Of a DNA stretch of 64,000 nucleotides, positions 8,075-20,480 are shown in pieces. Within the stretch, counting starts at the first letter, position 1. Each line of letters starts with the position of its first letter. The stretch comes from an uncultured Lachnospiraceae bacterium (lineage in GTDB: Bacteria > Bacillota > Clostridia > Lachnospirales > Lachnospiraceae), in the NCBI GenBank assembly GCA_910579865.1, contig CAJTXA010000006.1, positions 62,001 through 126,000 of the forward strand, read 5' to 3'. The notes below the pieces were generated by a model. The model saw nothing but the letters and a program-made list of their open reading frames with translations. It searched no databases and had not been told where the DNA came from. The translations under genes were made by a program, and so were the position numbers.

Positions 8075-9220
8075 TTATATACACTTCTCATTATACTTTT
8101 TATAAAACATCATGGATAAAACTATAATAAAACTCCCAAATCCTGCTATATAAAAAGAACTATTTACACTTAATACACTAAAAAAATTTGCTCCTAAAAG
8201 AAACACTACATCCATGATATTTTGTCCCATACTAGAAAGTGACAGTATTGTTGCTCTATTTTCTTCTTGTTGAAATGAATCAATATACTTATTTTCTAAT
8301 TCACTCAATTCTATATCAATCATCATCAAAAACATTGGTAACAAAACCATAAAAAATAAATTTAAAAATCCTGTACTAATAGCTAAATAAAAGAAAATAC
8401 TTGTTGTTATAAAAGATACAAAAAAAATTATTTGTCTTATTGTGCCTTTTTTCTTTGCTATTTTTATGCATTTTGGAACAAAAATTTGTACCAAAGAATA
8501 AGTCATTATTATAGTAGACATCCATGCAACATTAATTCCAACTTGCTGAAGTTTCACTACATAGAAAAAGTTTACTACAAAAAAGCCTACACTACACGCA
8601 CTTTTTAATATAGACATTATTCCAATATTCACTAAAAATTTTTTATTGGTTACCTTTTTGTCTACTTTTTTTCTTACAAATTTACAATCTTTTTTTTCTT
8701 GAAGAAAAAAGATTGTAACCATTCCAAAAAATGAGCTAATTACAGTTGCAATTAATAATCCATCTAAGCCAAACCAAAGAAAAATAGGAGAATATAAAAG
8801 AGTACTTATAATAAAACTGATTGTTCCATAATTACTTATCTTTGCTGTCTCTTCACCATATTGCTGTGGAGTTTCGCAATATATTGCTGCTTCTAAAGTT
8901 CCTGATGATAAACTAAATGCAACTGCCTCCACAACTGCCTCCAATAAAAACCAAACAAAATGATTCGCTATCCATAAAAGAACTCTTGCTAAAAACAAAA
9001 ATACCTGTGAAATAATTAATGTCTTTCTATATCCTATTCGATCAGCCATGTATCCACTAGGTATTTCAAATAAAAATATTCCTACTGATAAAATTGCTTG
9101 TAATATAAAAAATTCTGATGTTGTAATTCCTCTCTGTGTTCGAACTAACAATGCAACAGGAGCAAAAAAAACTAACCCATTAAATAGAGAAATTATTTTC
9201 ATCACTTTTATATTCTTCAA
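8075..9220 (-). CDS. MFS transporter, probable exporter of the modified peptide
   Basis: Integral membrane transporter of 381 residues with about 12 hydrophobic helices. Motif A of the major facilitator superfamily is clear in the loop after helix 2 (GYMADRIGYRK). The start is a TTG at 9220, chosen because AAGGAGA lies eight bases upstream; the next ATG (9202) would be too far from it. The gene begins inside the last 41 bp of the maturase reading frame and is followed by the precursor peptide gene. MFS exporters are found in some RiPP clusters instead of peptidase-ABC exporters. Substrate and direction are inferred. A role in self-immunity is an alternative. Confidence 0.82.
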   Translation of the reverse strand: MKNIKVMKIISLFNGLVFFAPVALLVRTQRGITTSEFFILQAILSVGIFLFEIPSGYMADRIGYRKTLIISQVFLFLARVLLWIANHFVWFLLEAVVEAVAFSLSSGTLEAAIYCETPQQYGEETAKISNYGTISFIISTLLYSPIFLWFGLDGLLIATVISSFFGMVTIFFLQEKKDCKFVRKKVDKKVTNKKFLVNIGIMSILKSACSVGFFVVNFFYVVKLQQVGINVAWMSTIIMTYSLVQIFVPKCIKIAKKKGTIRQIIFFVSFITTSIFFYLAISTGFLNLFFMVLLPMFLMMIDIELSELENKYIDSFQQEENRATILSLSSMGQNIMDVVFLLGANFFSVLSVNSSFYIAGFGSFIIVLSMMFYKKYNEKCI

Positions 9221-9605
9221 TTTTTTCTTCTCCTTCTTTGTTCATTTTTGCTTTTAAATATGGTATCAATACAATTTTAACAAATTTTTCAAAACTTTTT
9301 TTTTCAAAATCACATTGTCTTTTAAAATCTACTTCAAAAGACAATTGGCATCCTCCTGCACAATATCCTCCAAGTTTACAAGAATAACACATTTCATTTT
9401 GCAAATATGTTCTATTATAAGGTTTATATTTTATTAAATTTTCTCTTGTAAATTGAAAAATGCTTTTTTCTTTATGTCCCACCGAATAAGTACAACGATA
9501 GGTATTAAATTCATTATCAATATAAAAAACTTTATCTAAACCTGATGATGTCCAACAGTAATTATACGTCCCTTTTATTTCTGTTTGTCCATAAAACATT
9601 CCCAT
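9180..9605 (-). pseudogene. Detached C-terminal part of the radical SAM/SPASM maturase
   Basis: This open stretch (141 codons from an internal ATG) repeats residues 345-440 of the maturase and then continues to the natural C-terminus, including the final SPASM cysteine (KRQC) and a Lys/Glu-rich tail ending NNFSI. It is in the same frame as the upstream part and is separated from it only by the TGA at 9644-9642 created by a tandem duplication. There is no good ribosome site before its first ATG (9605). It is best read as the lost 3' end of one gene. Removing one repeat copy restores a continuous 484-codon frame from 10964 to 9180. Confidence 0.85.
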
Positions 9606-9972
9606 TTTTTTACAAAGATTACTTGCTGTTTTTATAAATGCTCATTGTCTTTTAAAATCTACTTCAAAAGACAATTGGCATCCTCCTGCACAATATCCTC
9701 CAAGTTTACAAGAATAACACATTTCATTTTGCAAATATGTTCTATTATAAGGTTTATATTTTATTAAATTTTCTCTTGTAAATTGAAAAATGCTTTTTTC
9801 TTTATGTCCCACCGAATAAGTACAACGATAGGTATTAAATTCATTATCAATATAAAAAACTTTATCTAAACCTGATGATGTCCAACAGTAATTATACGTC
9901 CCTTTTATTTCTGTTTGTCCATAAAACATTCCCATTTTTTTACAAAGATTACTTGCTGTTTTTATAAATGCT
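9313..9972. repeat. Exact 330-bp tandem duplication inside the maturase gene
   Basis: Copy A spans 9313-9642 and copy B 9643-9972. Read line by line, they are identical over all 330 bases. The unit is 110 codons, so the frame is kept, but the junction joins TG of a Cys codon to A of an Ala codon and makes a TGA stop. The bases flanking the breakpoints show no microhomology at the exact joint. Perfect identity means a very recent event, a switchable state or an assembly error. Confidence 0.95.
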
Positions 9973-10964
9973 GCATGCATATTAGAACTTGGAAATTCAA
10001 TTTTATTTAATTCTAAAATTATATCTGTTTCTTCTATAATATCTGGATAATTGGTTTCATATAACCGATCATCTACTCTTCCTATATCCCATCGAAATTT
10101 TTCATATCTATAAAATCCACATTTATTAAAAAATTCATGAATATTTGAAATTTCTATTAAGTTATGTGCATCAATATTAGTAGTAACATTAACCCTTATA
10201 TTATAGTAAAGTAAAGTTTTTACTGCTTTTAATATGGTAATTCCACTTTCTTCTACTTCACTTTTTTCTTCTTCCATATTTATTCTAGTTTTCTCATTAC
10301 ATACCATACTATCTACAGTCGTATTAACTCCATTTATTATCTTTCTATAAATGATTATTTTTTTTAAATATTCTTTTAAGAATATTCCATTTGTTGTAAT
10401 ATGAACTAAAAAAAGATTTTTCTTGCAAAATTCAAAAACTTTAGTAATCAAATTTTCATTACTTGGAAGTAAAGGCTCTCCTCCAAATAATCCAATTTGT
10501 ATAATTTCATTTGGATATTCTTGATGATATTCTAAAATTATCTGAAAAATACTTTCTATTTGTTGTTCTGTCATATTAATTCTTTTCAATTTAAGCGAAT
10601 GTTGCTGATAACAATAAGAACACCTCAAATTACATTGATATGTAATTGCTAAAATAAACGTTGTTATAGGTTTCTTATTTATATTATACTCTTCTAAAAT
10701 ATTCTTTTCAAATATTGCTTTGTTTGATTCCATTGGAACCTGAAAATCCTCTTCCTCTATATATTTTTTTCCATTAAAAATCTCTTCTGAATCTTTTTTA
10801 GATAATATGAAGCATTTATCTTTAAAAGAATTAATTACAATATCCCACTTATTATCTAATGAATAGCATATTAACTTTTCTGGATTAAACCCAATAACTT
10901 GACTTTCTTTATCATCTACTACTTTTATTTCCAGCCTTTGGTTTTCTAATTCAAAATATTTCAC
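9642..10964 (-). CDS. Radical SAM/SPASM peptide maturase, truncated by a duplication
   Basis: Iron-sulfur enzyme expected to crosslink or otherwise modify a ribosomal peptide using S-adenosylmethionine. The N-terminal ~100 residues resemble a peptide-recognition region. The radical SAM cluster motif is Cys111-X3-Cys115-X2-Cys118 (CNLRCSYC), with GGEP at 161-164. The SPASM domain has Cys360 and Cys381 and then CX2CX5CX3C at 416/419/425/429. The product ends at residue 440. The intact gene would continue with Cys441, the last SPASM ligand, to 484 residues. The start is a GTG at 10964 with GGAGGAG upstream. It is the first gene of the operon. As written the enzyme probably lacks a complete auxiliary cluster. 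Confidence 0.85.
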   Translation of the reverse strand: MKYFELENQRLEIKVVDDKESQVIGFNPEKLICYSLDNKWDIVINSFKDKCFILSKKDSEEIFNGKKYIEEEDFQVPMESNKAIFEKNILEEYNINKKPITTFILAITYQCNLRCSYCYQQHSLKLKRINMTEQQIESIFQIILEYHQEYPNEIIQIGLFGGEPLLPSNENLITKVFEFCKKNLFLVHITTNGIFLKEYLKKIIIYRKIINGVNTTVDSMVCNEKTRINMEEEKSEVEESGITILKAVKTLLYYNIRVNVTTNIDAHNLIEISNIHEFFNKCGFYRYEKFRWDIGRVDDRLYETNYPDIIEETDIILELNKIEFPSSNMHAAFIKTASNLCKKMGMFYGQTEIKGTYNYCWTSSGLDKVFYIDNEFNTYRCTYSVGHKEKSIFQFTRENLIKYKPYNRTYLQNEMCYSCKLGGYCAGGCQLSFEVDFKRQ

Positions 10965-11021
10965 AATCTACTCCTCCAATAACAGTATATAAGAATTTTC
11001 TTTTTCCTCTGTGTTTCTTAT

Positions 11022-11098
11022 ATTATACTTTTTACTATATCAAAATACCATGATCAATTATAAATATTTTAATAATATTTTGGAGGGAAAAATGATCA
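11022..11098 (-). promoter_or_regulatory. Promoter of the maturase operon with paired TGATCA operators
   Basis: On the minus strand, TGATCA (11056-11051) directly abuts TGGTAT (11050-11045), followed by a 17-bp spacer and TATAAT (11027-11022). A second TGATCA lies 42 bp further upstream (11098-11093). Spacing, order and the shared TGATCATGG block match the secreted-peptide promoter at 5454-5532. The transcript leader would be about 50 bases. Shared control by the double-HTH regulator is inferred. Confidence 0.8.
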
Positions 11099-11397
11099 AG
11101 AATTATATAAATTTTTCTAAATATAGCCAAGATACAAATTAAAATATTAAAAAAACAAAAAATTTTTTTAATATTATGTACAAAAAACTGAAACTCATTT
11201 TAAAGATAAAGGAAATCTATAAAAAAATGGGACTAAAACATAATAAAAAAACAAAAATATATCTTTATATTAAAAAATAAAATATAAAACTATAATAAGT
11301 TATTTAAATAAAGTACCAAATCCTTTTAAAATATTATAAAATTACCCATTTATTTAATAATATTGTAAAAAAGAAGCATATTTTCTATAAAAAGATA
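11099..11397. other. Very AT-rich spacer without a supported gene
   Basis: Nearly 300 bp that is overwhelmingly A/T. It contains a 13-bp inverted repeat AATATTAAAAAAA/TTTTTTTAATATT (11143-11175) that could act as a terminator-like hairpin. No ORF with a credible ribosome site and length is present. It separates the peptide operon from the ATP synthase operon. Confidence 0.5.
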
Positions 11398-11440
11398 TAT
11401 TTTTAGCAGACACCAAGCTTTCTTAATGTCTGCTAAAAAA
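11398..11440 (-). terminator. Terminator after atpC
   Basis: A stem AGCAGACA/TGTCTGCT (11405-11412 with 11427-11434) is extended by flanking T/A pairs. It begins about 20 bp after the atpC stop and is followed on the minus strand by UAUAUCUUUUU. The stem is strong but the U-run is interrupted, so efficiency is uncertain. Confidence 0.65.
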
Positions 11441-11456
11441 GTTTTTCTATTCTTTT

Positions 11457-11864
11457 TTACTTCACATGATCTTGAATCTCAATTCGAACCAATGCCCGCC
11501 GAAGTGCCATCTCTGCCCGTGCAATATCCACTCCAGCTTCTGCATTGCCAATTCGTCGTTCTGCTCGAATCCGAGCCTCTTCTGCCCGATTGACATCAAT
11601 CTCATTTGGCCATTCTGCAACCTCAGCCATAAGTGTAACCTTATCACCAAGAATTACCACAAATCCAGAATGAACCGCTGCCTCTTTGATTCCGCCTTCT
11701 TCATGAATCCGAACAATCCCAGGTGCCAATGTTGTAGTCACAGGAAGGTGTCTTGCATAGACGCCAATTTCTCCCTCACCCGTAGTCATCTCCACCATAG
11801 AAACCGGATTATCATAGAAGATACGGTTTGGTAAAATAATCTGTAATTGAAATAATTCTGCCAT
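11457..11864 (-). CDS. atpC: ATP synthase F1 epsilon subunit
   Basis: Central-stalk subunit that binds gamma and the c ring and can inhibit ATP hydrolysis. It has 135 residues, the normal length: an N-terminal beta-sandwich (MAELFQLQIILPNRIFYD) and a C-terminal helical hairpin rich in Ala/Arg/Glu (NRAEEARIRAERRIGNAE). It is the last gene of the atp operon, about 50 bp after atpD. Confidence 0.96.
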   Translation of the reverse strand: MAELFQLQIILPNRIFYDNPVSMVEMTTGEGEIGVYARHLPVTTTLAPGIVRIHEEGGIKEAAVHSGFVVILGDKVTLMAEVAEWPNEIDVNRAEEARIRAERRIGNAEAGVDIARAEMALRRALVRIEIQDHVK

Positions 11865-11917
11865 TCTACACCTCTCCTATCCGCCTTATCGATTCGTCAG
11901 ACAAATCCATTTGCCGC

Positions 11918-13318
<1,401 letters not shown>

Positions 13319-13341
13319 TTATAAATAGAGTCTATTTTTCT

Positions 13342-14199
13342 TTAACTGATTGCCTGTGCTCCAGCGATAATCTCGGTTAATTCCTGTGTAATCGATCCCT
13401 GTCTTGCACGGTTGTACATTAAGGACAGATCCGCAATCATTTCCTCCGCATTGCTGGTTGCAGAATCCATTGCCTGCATTCTGGCACCATTTTCACTGGC
13501 AACCGCTTCCACCAGCGCACTATAAATTAAACCACAGATATATTTTGGAATAATAATATTCAATACCTCTTCCTCATCTGGTTCATAATTCATAGGTATA
13601 GATTTTCCATCTGTAGCTGCCTCTTCTTTGTTTAATTCAACTGGAAGAAGCCTCATCAATTTTGGCTGATGGCTTACTGTATTTTTAAACGAAGTATAAG
13701 CCAAATAGATCTCTCCAACTTCTCCGTTTTTAAATGCATCCAATACGGCTTTCCCGATTTCCTGCGCATCCTTATAAAGCGGCTCGTTAATTACATCCGA
13801 ATAATCCGCAGCCATCTCGTATCCTCTGCGTTCCAAATATTCTTTTCCTTTTCGTCCTATGGAATAAATCTTTACTTCTTCCTGTTTTAACTCGCCTCTG
13901 GTAATCAGTTTTATAATATTGCTGTTATATCCGCCGGCAAGACCTCGATTCGAAGTTACCACAATTACAGCTTTTTTCTTGGATTCTCCTGCTTTCAGAT
14001 AGGGATGATTCATATCGGAAGATAAAGCAAGCATACTGGATACGGTATTGTACATATGCTCAAAGTACGGTCTTGCCTGTTCTGCCTTTGCTCGTGCCTT
14101 CTGAAGTTTTACAGTGGAAACCAATTTCATCGCCTTTGTAATCTGTCCGGTACTCTGAATACTGTTTTTCCGTCTCTGTATATCTCGCATAGACGCCAT
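13342..14199 (-). CDS. atpG: ATP synthase F1 gamma subunit
   Basis: Rotating central shaft of F1. It has 285 residues, with the conserved N-terminal helix MASMRDIQRRKNSIQSTGQITKAM (given in part, residues 1-20 form the coiled coil) and the matching C-terminal helix MYNRARQGSITQELTEI. The middle Rossmann-like domain has SNRGLAGGYNSNI. It starts 22 bp after atpA and ends 35 bp before atpD. Confidence 0.97.
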   Translation of the reverse strand: MASMRDIQRRKNSIQSTGQITKAMKLVSTVKLQKARAKAEQARPYFEHMYNTVSSMLALSSDMNHPYLKAGESKKKAVIVVTSNRGLAGGYNSNIIKLITRGELKQEEVKIYSIGRKGKEYLERRGYEMAADYSDVINEPLYKDAQEIGKAVLDAFKNGEVGEIYLAYTSFKNTVSHQPKLMRLLPVELNKEEAATDGKSIPMNYEPDEEEVLNIIIPKYICGLIYSALVEAVASENGARMQAMDSATSNAEEMIADLSLMYNRARQGSITQELTEIIAGAQAIS

Positions 14200-14221
14200 A
14201 ACTGGTCACCTTCCTTCTCGC

Positions 14222-15745
<1,524 letters not shown>

Positions 15746-16291
15746 CTAAAGTTGTATCTTTATCAATTCTCTGGTTATATTTTCCAGTTTTGTTTTAATA
15801 CTGCTGTCTACCACACGATCTCCAATTCGGATTACCATACCGCCAATTAGATCCTCTTGTATTTTATACTGAACTTCAAAGGATTTATAATCCGTTGTGG
15901 CAAGCAACTTCTTTTCTATTTCTTTCTTCTGTGTATCCTTAAGCGCAACTGCAGAGGATACATAGGCTGTTCCAATCCCCTTGTATTCTTTTACTCTTGT
16001 AATAAAATACGAAAAGATTGCCGGCAGCTCATTATAACGTTCCTTATTCACAACCAGCGTGATAAAGCCTGTTAAATGGTCAGATACTCTGCCCTTTAAT
16101 ACTGCTTCGACTACCTGAAGTTTTTCCTCTTTTGCAATCTTCGGGTGATTCAATATCTTCATAAATTCATCGCCAGTAGCTAGAACCTCTGAAAGAACCT
16201 GGACTTCTTCAAAAAGCATATCCATGGCATTTTCCTCTAAAGCCAGTTCAAATAATGCATCCCCGTATGTTTTGGATACTAATTTTGCCAT
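15746..16291 (-). CDS. atpH: ATP synthase F1 delta subunit
   Basis: Peripheral-stalk subunit linking b to the top of F1. It has 181 residues in the usual all-helical N-domain (SKTYGDALFELALEE) plus a small C-domain (EDLIGGMVIRIGDRVVDSS, a strongly conserved end). Its start overlaps the end of atpF by 13 bp, indicating translational coupling. Confidence 0.96.
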   Translation of the reverse strand: MAKLVSKTYGDALFELALEENAMDMLFEEVQVLSEVLATGDEFMKILNHPKIAKEEKLQVVEAVLKGRVSDHLTGFITLVVNKERYNELPAIFSYFITRVKEYKGIGTAYVSSAVALKDTQKKEIEKKLLATTDYKSFEVQYKIQEDLIGGMVIRIGDRVVDSSIKTKLENITRELIKIQL

Positions 16292-16794
16292 GTGCTCTCA
16301 CCCATTTCCTTTAAGGTTTCTTCTACCAACGCATCCTGAATTTCTATATTCATGGACTGTGTTACAATCTTTCCTGCCATCATGGATGCAATTTGAATCA
16401 TTTCTTTCTTCATATCATCCATTGCACGTTTTTTCTCCAGCTCGATTTCGGTCTGGGCTCGCTTTATAATTCTTGCTGCTTCTTCCTTTGCCTCTGCTAC
16501 AATTTCCTCTTCACGCTTTATCGCCTTTTTGCGTGCTTCCGAAAGAATGGCCTCTACTTCTTTATCTGCTTCTTTCAGTTTCGTATCATAATTTGCTTTT
16601 AATGTCAACGCCTCTTCTTTGTTTTGGGTAGCGGAAGCTATATCGGCTGCAATCTTGTCCTGACGTTTCTTTAACATATCCCGCACAGGATTAAACATCA
16701 AATAAGATGCTGCAAAGAACAGGATAAATACATTAATCGCCAGTATCAGTGCATCGTTTAAAAGCTGCAAGTCCAAATCAAATATTCGTCCCAA
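16279..16794 (-). CDS. atpF: ATP synthase F0 b subunit
   Basis: Membrane-anchored stator stalk. One N-terminal transmembrane helix (about residues 12-32, ALILAINVFILFFAASYLMF) is followed by a long charged coiled coil rich in Ala/Glu/Lys. The 171-residue length is normal. The start is a TTG at 16794 with AAGGAGG seven bases upstream. Only one b-type gene is present, so the stalk is probably a homodimer. Confidence 0.95.
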   Translation of the reverse strand: MGRIFDLDLQLLNDALILAINVFILFFAASYLMFNPVRDMLKKRQDKIAADIASATQNKEEALTLKANYDTKLKEADKEVEAILSEARKKAIKREEEIVAEAKEEAARIIKRAQTEIELEKKRAMDDMKKEMIQIASMMAGKIVTQSMNIEIQDALVEETLKEMGESTWQN

Positions 16795-16847
16795 TTTTTC
16801 GCCTCCTTTTGGCCTCTTTTAATCGGTATATCCTTTCAGAGTACGAA

Positions 16848-17931
<1,084 letters not shown>

Positions 17932-17935
<4 letters not shown>

Positions 17936-18318
17936 TCTTTCACCCTCCTTATTATTCTATGAGTAAACGGTTGTAAATACACCGCTACTTTTAATGTAAA
18001 TATTCCTGCAATACAGCTTAATAAATTTGCCTTTTTTGTTACAACAACAGTTAATAAGACAATTATCAGACCTATTGTTCTAACTGCATAACCTTTTACT
18101 GCCCCTTTTCTTGCAGCTCCCTCTCCCATATCCAAAATTTTCGTAATGGAATAATTCATATGAAACACCATAATAACCGCAGTAAGAATACCAATCCATA
18201 ATCCAAGACTAAGTGAAACCTTATCTGGAAGAAACGCTAACAACAGCAATTCCAATATTCCTCCAGTAAAAAGAATACCAATTACCAATTCCCAGACGGT
18301 ACTATTGATGTGTTTCAT
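17932..18318 (-). CDS. atpI: ATP synthase subunit I-like membrane protein
   Basis: A 128-residue protein with four predicted transmembrane helices in pairs, the AtpI/UncI layout. AtpI assists c-ring assembly in several bacteria. Similarity here is by size, topology and position rather than by strong motifs. It overlaps atpB by 4 bp downstream and the atpZ-like gene by 17 bp upstream, so the block is tightly coupled. Confidence 0.78.
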
Positions 18319-18547
18319 CCTTTTTCTTCCTCCTACTATCCTTCTTTACTACTCCCATTGCTAACATCCAAGCATTTCTGCCTCCTGCTGCAATTCCCAT
18401 AAATAAAAGAGGAACAGTAAACCAAGTTCCAAATGTTTCATCTAACCAAAGCCCCAAAAAGAGACATAAAAAGATTGGCACCATAATCTGAATACTAATC
18501 TGGGACAATAAAACAAGATTTTGATAACCTCCTGTATGTTTATTCAT
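18302..18547 (-). CDS. atpZ: AtpZ/AtpQ-like small membrane protein
   Basis: An 81-residue protein with two transmembrane helices and the family pattern FLGLWLDETFGT between them, as in AtpZ (putative F0F1-ATPase subunit, suggested to carry Mg2+/Ca2+ or aid assembly). The C-terminus is basic (VVKKDSRRKKKDE). It is the first gene of the ATP synthase operon. AGGAGGAAATATT precedes the ATG at 18547. Confidence 0.8.
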   Translation of the reverse strand: MNKHTGGYQNLVLLSQISIQIMVPIFLCLFLGLWLDETFGTWFTVPLLFMGIAAGGRNAWMLAMGVVKKDSRRKKKDETHQ

Positions 18548-18672
18548 AATATTTCCTCCTAGAGCTGTTGTTATGATTCCCCATTTTTTTATATCTCTTT
18601 CATCTTTTTATAAAAAAACAGTTTCTCTCTATCTTTTCCCTTTAATTTCCATATTCTGGCTACCGCCTTTTG

Positions 18673-18701
18673 ATTATAGCACCTTTTTTTCCATAACACA
18701 A
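18673..18701 (-). promoter_or_regulatory. Probable promoter of the ATP synthase operon
   Basis: On the minus strand TTGTGT (18701-18696), a 17-bp spacer and TATAAT (18678-18673), about 125 bp before the first gene. The -35 is weak but the -10 is consensus. No other gene start lies between it and atpZ. Confidence 0.55.
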
Positions 18702-18766
18702 TATTTTATAATCATTTTATTAAATATTTATTAAATAATTCGTTTTTTCTTTTGTTTTTTATTATA

Positions 18767-19636
18767 TCATACAGTAACTCTTCTTGCACAAGCAATTGCA
18801 AGTGCTCCTTTTCCAATATGACAAGATACGCTTAAAGAAAGTGGATCTCCCATAATCCGAATTCCTGGAAACGCTTCTTCCATCTCCTGTTTCCACTGAA
18901 GCGCTTCTTCTGGATTGCCAGAATAAGCATACATTAACTCCATTTCTCCTTTCTCTACATATGCTTGAAACCTAGTTTGAAAATCTTTTTTCATTGCTTC
19001 TATCATTGTCTTTTTTGCTGCTTTCATTCCTCTTGCTTTTGCATAAGCATCCAGCTTTTCTCCCTGTATCTGAAGCACAGGTTTTAAATTTAAAATGGTT
19101 CCTAACGCTGCTGCTGTTGGTGTAATACGTCCCCCCTTTTTTAAATATTTTAAAGTTTCTAATGAAATATAAATACTAGAATCAAACTTTTGTTCTTCTA
19201 ATATCTCTTTTATTTCGATTGCATTTTTTCCTGCTTTTCCTAATGTTAGCGCATCCATTACAGATTGTCGCATAGTAACAGAAATCCTCTGATTATCGAC
19301 TACTTGTACCTTTCCATCATAATCTTTCGCAAGCATTTGTGCAGTAGCACAGGAGCCACTTAATCCGCTTGACATTGGAATATGCACAATCTCATCCGAT
19401 TCTTCCAACAATCTATCCCATAATTCTTGTATATCGGTTGGAGATGGCTGTGAAGTTGAAATATCTGCATCTTCTTCTAATCTTTTATAAAATTCCTGTT
19501 GTGTTAAACTAATATCTTCATAATATATCTCACCATTGATAAAAAAAGGCATTGGAAGAACGGTAATTCCCAATTCTTTTGCCTCCTTTTGCGTAATTCC
19601 ACTGTTACTATCTGTAACATATGCTATTTTGCTCAT
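18767..19636 (-). CDS. DegV family fatty-acid-binding protein
   Basis: Soluble two-domain protein that binds a fatty acid, likely presenting it to a fatty-acid kinase (FakB-type function). It has 289 residues. The family marks are TSQPSP (in DADISTSQPSPTDIQ), the SGLSGSCATA loop that contacts the carboxylate, and a C-terminal CHIGKGALAIA. It sits alone upstream of the atp operon. No fakA is nearby. Confidence 0.93.
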   Translation of the reverse strand: MSKIAYVTDSNSGITQKEAKELGITVLPMPFFINGEIYYEDISLTQQEFYKRLEEDADISTSQPSPTDIQELWDRLLEESDEIVHIPMSSGLSGSCATAQMLAKDYDGKVQVVDNQRISVTMRQSVMDALTLGKAGKNAIEIKEILEEQKFDSSIYISLETLKYLKKGGRITPTAAALGTILNLKPVLQIQGEKLDAYAKARGMKAAKKTMIEAMKKDFQTRFQAYVEKGEMELMYAYSGNPEEALQWKQEMEEAFPGIRIMGDPLSLSVSCHIGKGALAIACARRVTV

Positions 19637-19821
19637 TTATTTTACCCCTTTGCTTAAAATTTCTTTTTAACATTTAATAATCTAATATTATCTGGGATTT
19701 ATTATAGTATTCTTCCTATCAATTGTCTAGCCCTTTCTTTTTTCTTGCAGAGAAAACCAGAATATTATATAATAAAAATAATAAATTATAAAAAAAGTTA
19801 TGATACGGAGGATTACGATTT

Positions 19822-20349
19822 ATGAATTGGGAATTTACCGTTTTAGATTTTATTGCAAAACACCTAAGAACTGAAATAGGAAACCTATTTTTTCCCTTTA
19901 TCTCTTCTCTAGCAAATGGAGGAATGATATGGATTCTTTTCTCTCTTTTCCTTCTCTCGCAAAAGAAGACTCGAACTATTGGTCTTGCTGCCCTTCTTTC
20001 TCTCCTTTTTATGCAGCTGATAGGAAACTCCTGCATCAAACCACTAATAGCAAGAGAACGTCCTTTTATTGCCCGACCTGAAAAACTAACCTATCTATTA
20101 ATTGCTCCGCCAGGTGAATATTCTTTTCCATCTGGTCATACTTTCTCTTCCTTTTCCGCTGCTACAGTAATCGCACTTGGAAATAAAAAACTTGGGATTC
20201 CAGCACTAATTTTAGCTGCCATTATTGGATTTTCCCGTCTATATCTATATGTTCATTTTCCAACAGATGTAATAGGTGGTATGTTTTTTGGAATCTTACT
20301 AGGAATACTTGTTTGGAAATGCTTTCTTACATACTTAAGTAAAAAATAA
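19822..20349 (+). CDS. PAP2-family membrane phosphatase
   Basis: Membrane enzyme of 175 residues with about five helices. The three-part phosphatase signature is complete: KPLIARERP (K-X6-RP), PSGHT and SRLYLYVHFPTDV (SR-X5-H-X3-D). Likely substrates are undecaprenyl diphosphate or phosphatidic acid; this cannot be settled by sequence. The ATG has GGAGGATTACGATTT upstream. The gene stands alone on the plus strand and is followed by a hairpin terminator. Confidence 0.9.
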   Translation: MNWEFTVLDFIAKHLRTEIGNLFFPFISSLANGGMIWILFSLFLLSQKKTRTIGLAALLSLLFMQLIGNSCIKPLIARERPFIARPEKLTYLLIAPPGEYSFPSGHTFSSFSAATVIALGNKKLGIPALILAAIIGFSRLYLYVHFPTDVIGGMFFGILLGILVWKCFLTYLSKK

Positions 20350-20350
20350 A

Positions 20351-20379
20351 TACAGCTTGCAAATTTTCTGCAAGCTGTA
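20351..20379. terminator. Hairpin between PAP2 gene and tRNA genes
   Basis: A perfect 10-bp stem TACAGCTTGC/GCAAGCTGTA. In the minus direction it is followed by UUUAUUUUUU, making it a good terminator for the tRNA transcript. It may also stop the converging PAP2 transcript. Confidence 0.75.
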
Positions 20380-20383
20380 TCAA

Positions 20384-20455
20384 CAGGGCTACAAGGATTC
20401 GAACCTTGAAGTGCTGGAGTCAGAGTCCAGTGCCTTACCGTTTGGCGATAGCCCT
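20384..20455 (-). tRNA. tRNA-Gln (anticodon CUG)
   Basis: Cloverleaf of 72 nt. The acceptor AGGGCTA pairs with TAGCCCT, and the discriminator base is G. The anticodon stem-loop CTGGA-CTCTGAC-TCCAG gives CUG. The T arm is CAAGG-TTCGAAT-CCTTG. CCA is not encoded. It is the second of two copies on the minus strand. Confidence 0.92.
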
Positions 20456-20480
20456 ATTTTCTATTTTATTTATTGCAAAA

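Noticed and set aside
9642..9644. TGA in the maturase gene as a selenocysteine or readthrough codon
   Set aside because: The TGA lies exactly at the joint of a perfect tandem duplication and replaces a normal Cys TGT; no selenocysteine insertion hairpin is evident right after it. Mutation explains it fully.
11092..11142. 16-codon plus-strand ORF after GGAGGGAAAA
   Set aside because: It lies within the operator region of the opposite promoter, is made of AT-rich codons and has no promoter; probably chance.
19719..20039. 106-codon minus-strand ORF opposite the PAP2 gene
   Set aside because: It is antisense to a clear PAP2 coding region, and its Arg/Lys-rich product has no domain or ribosome site.
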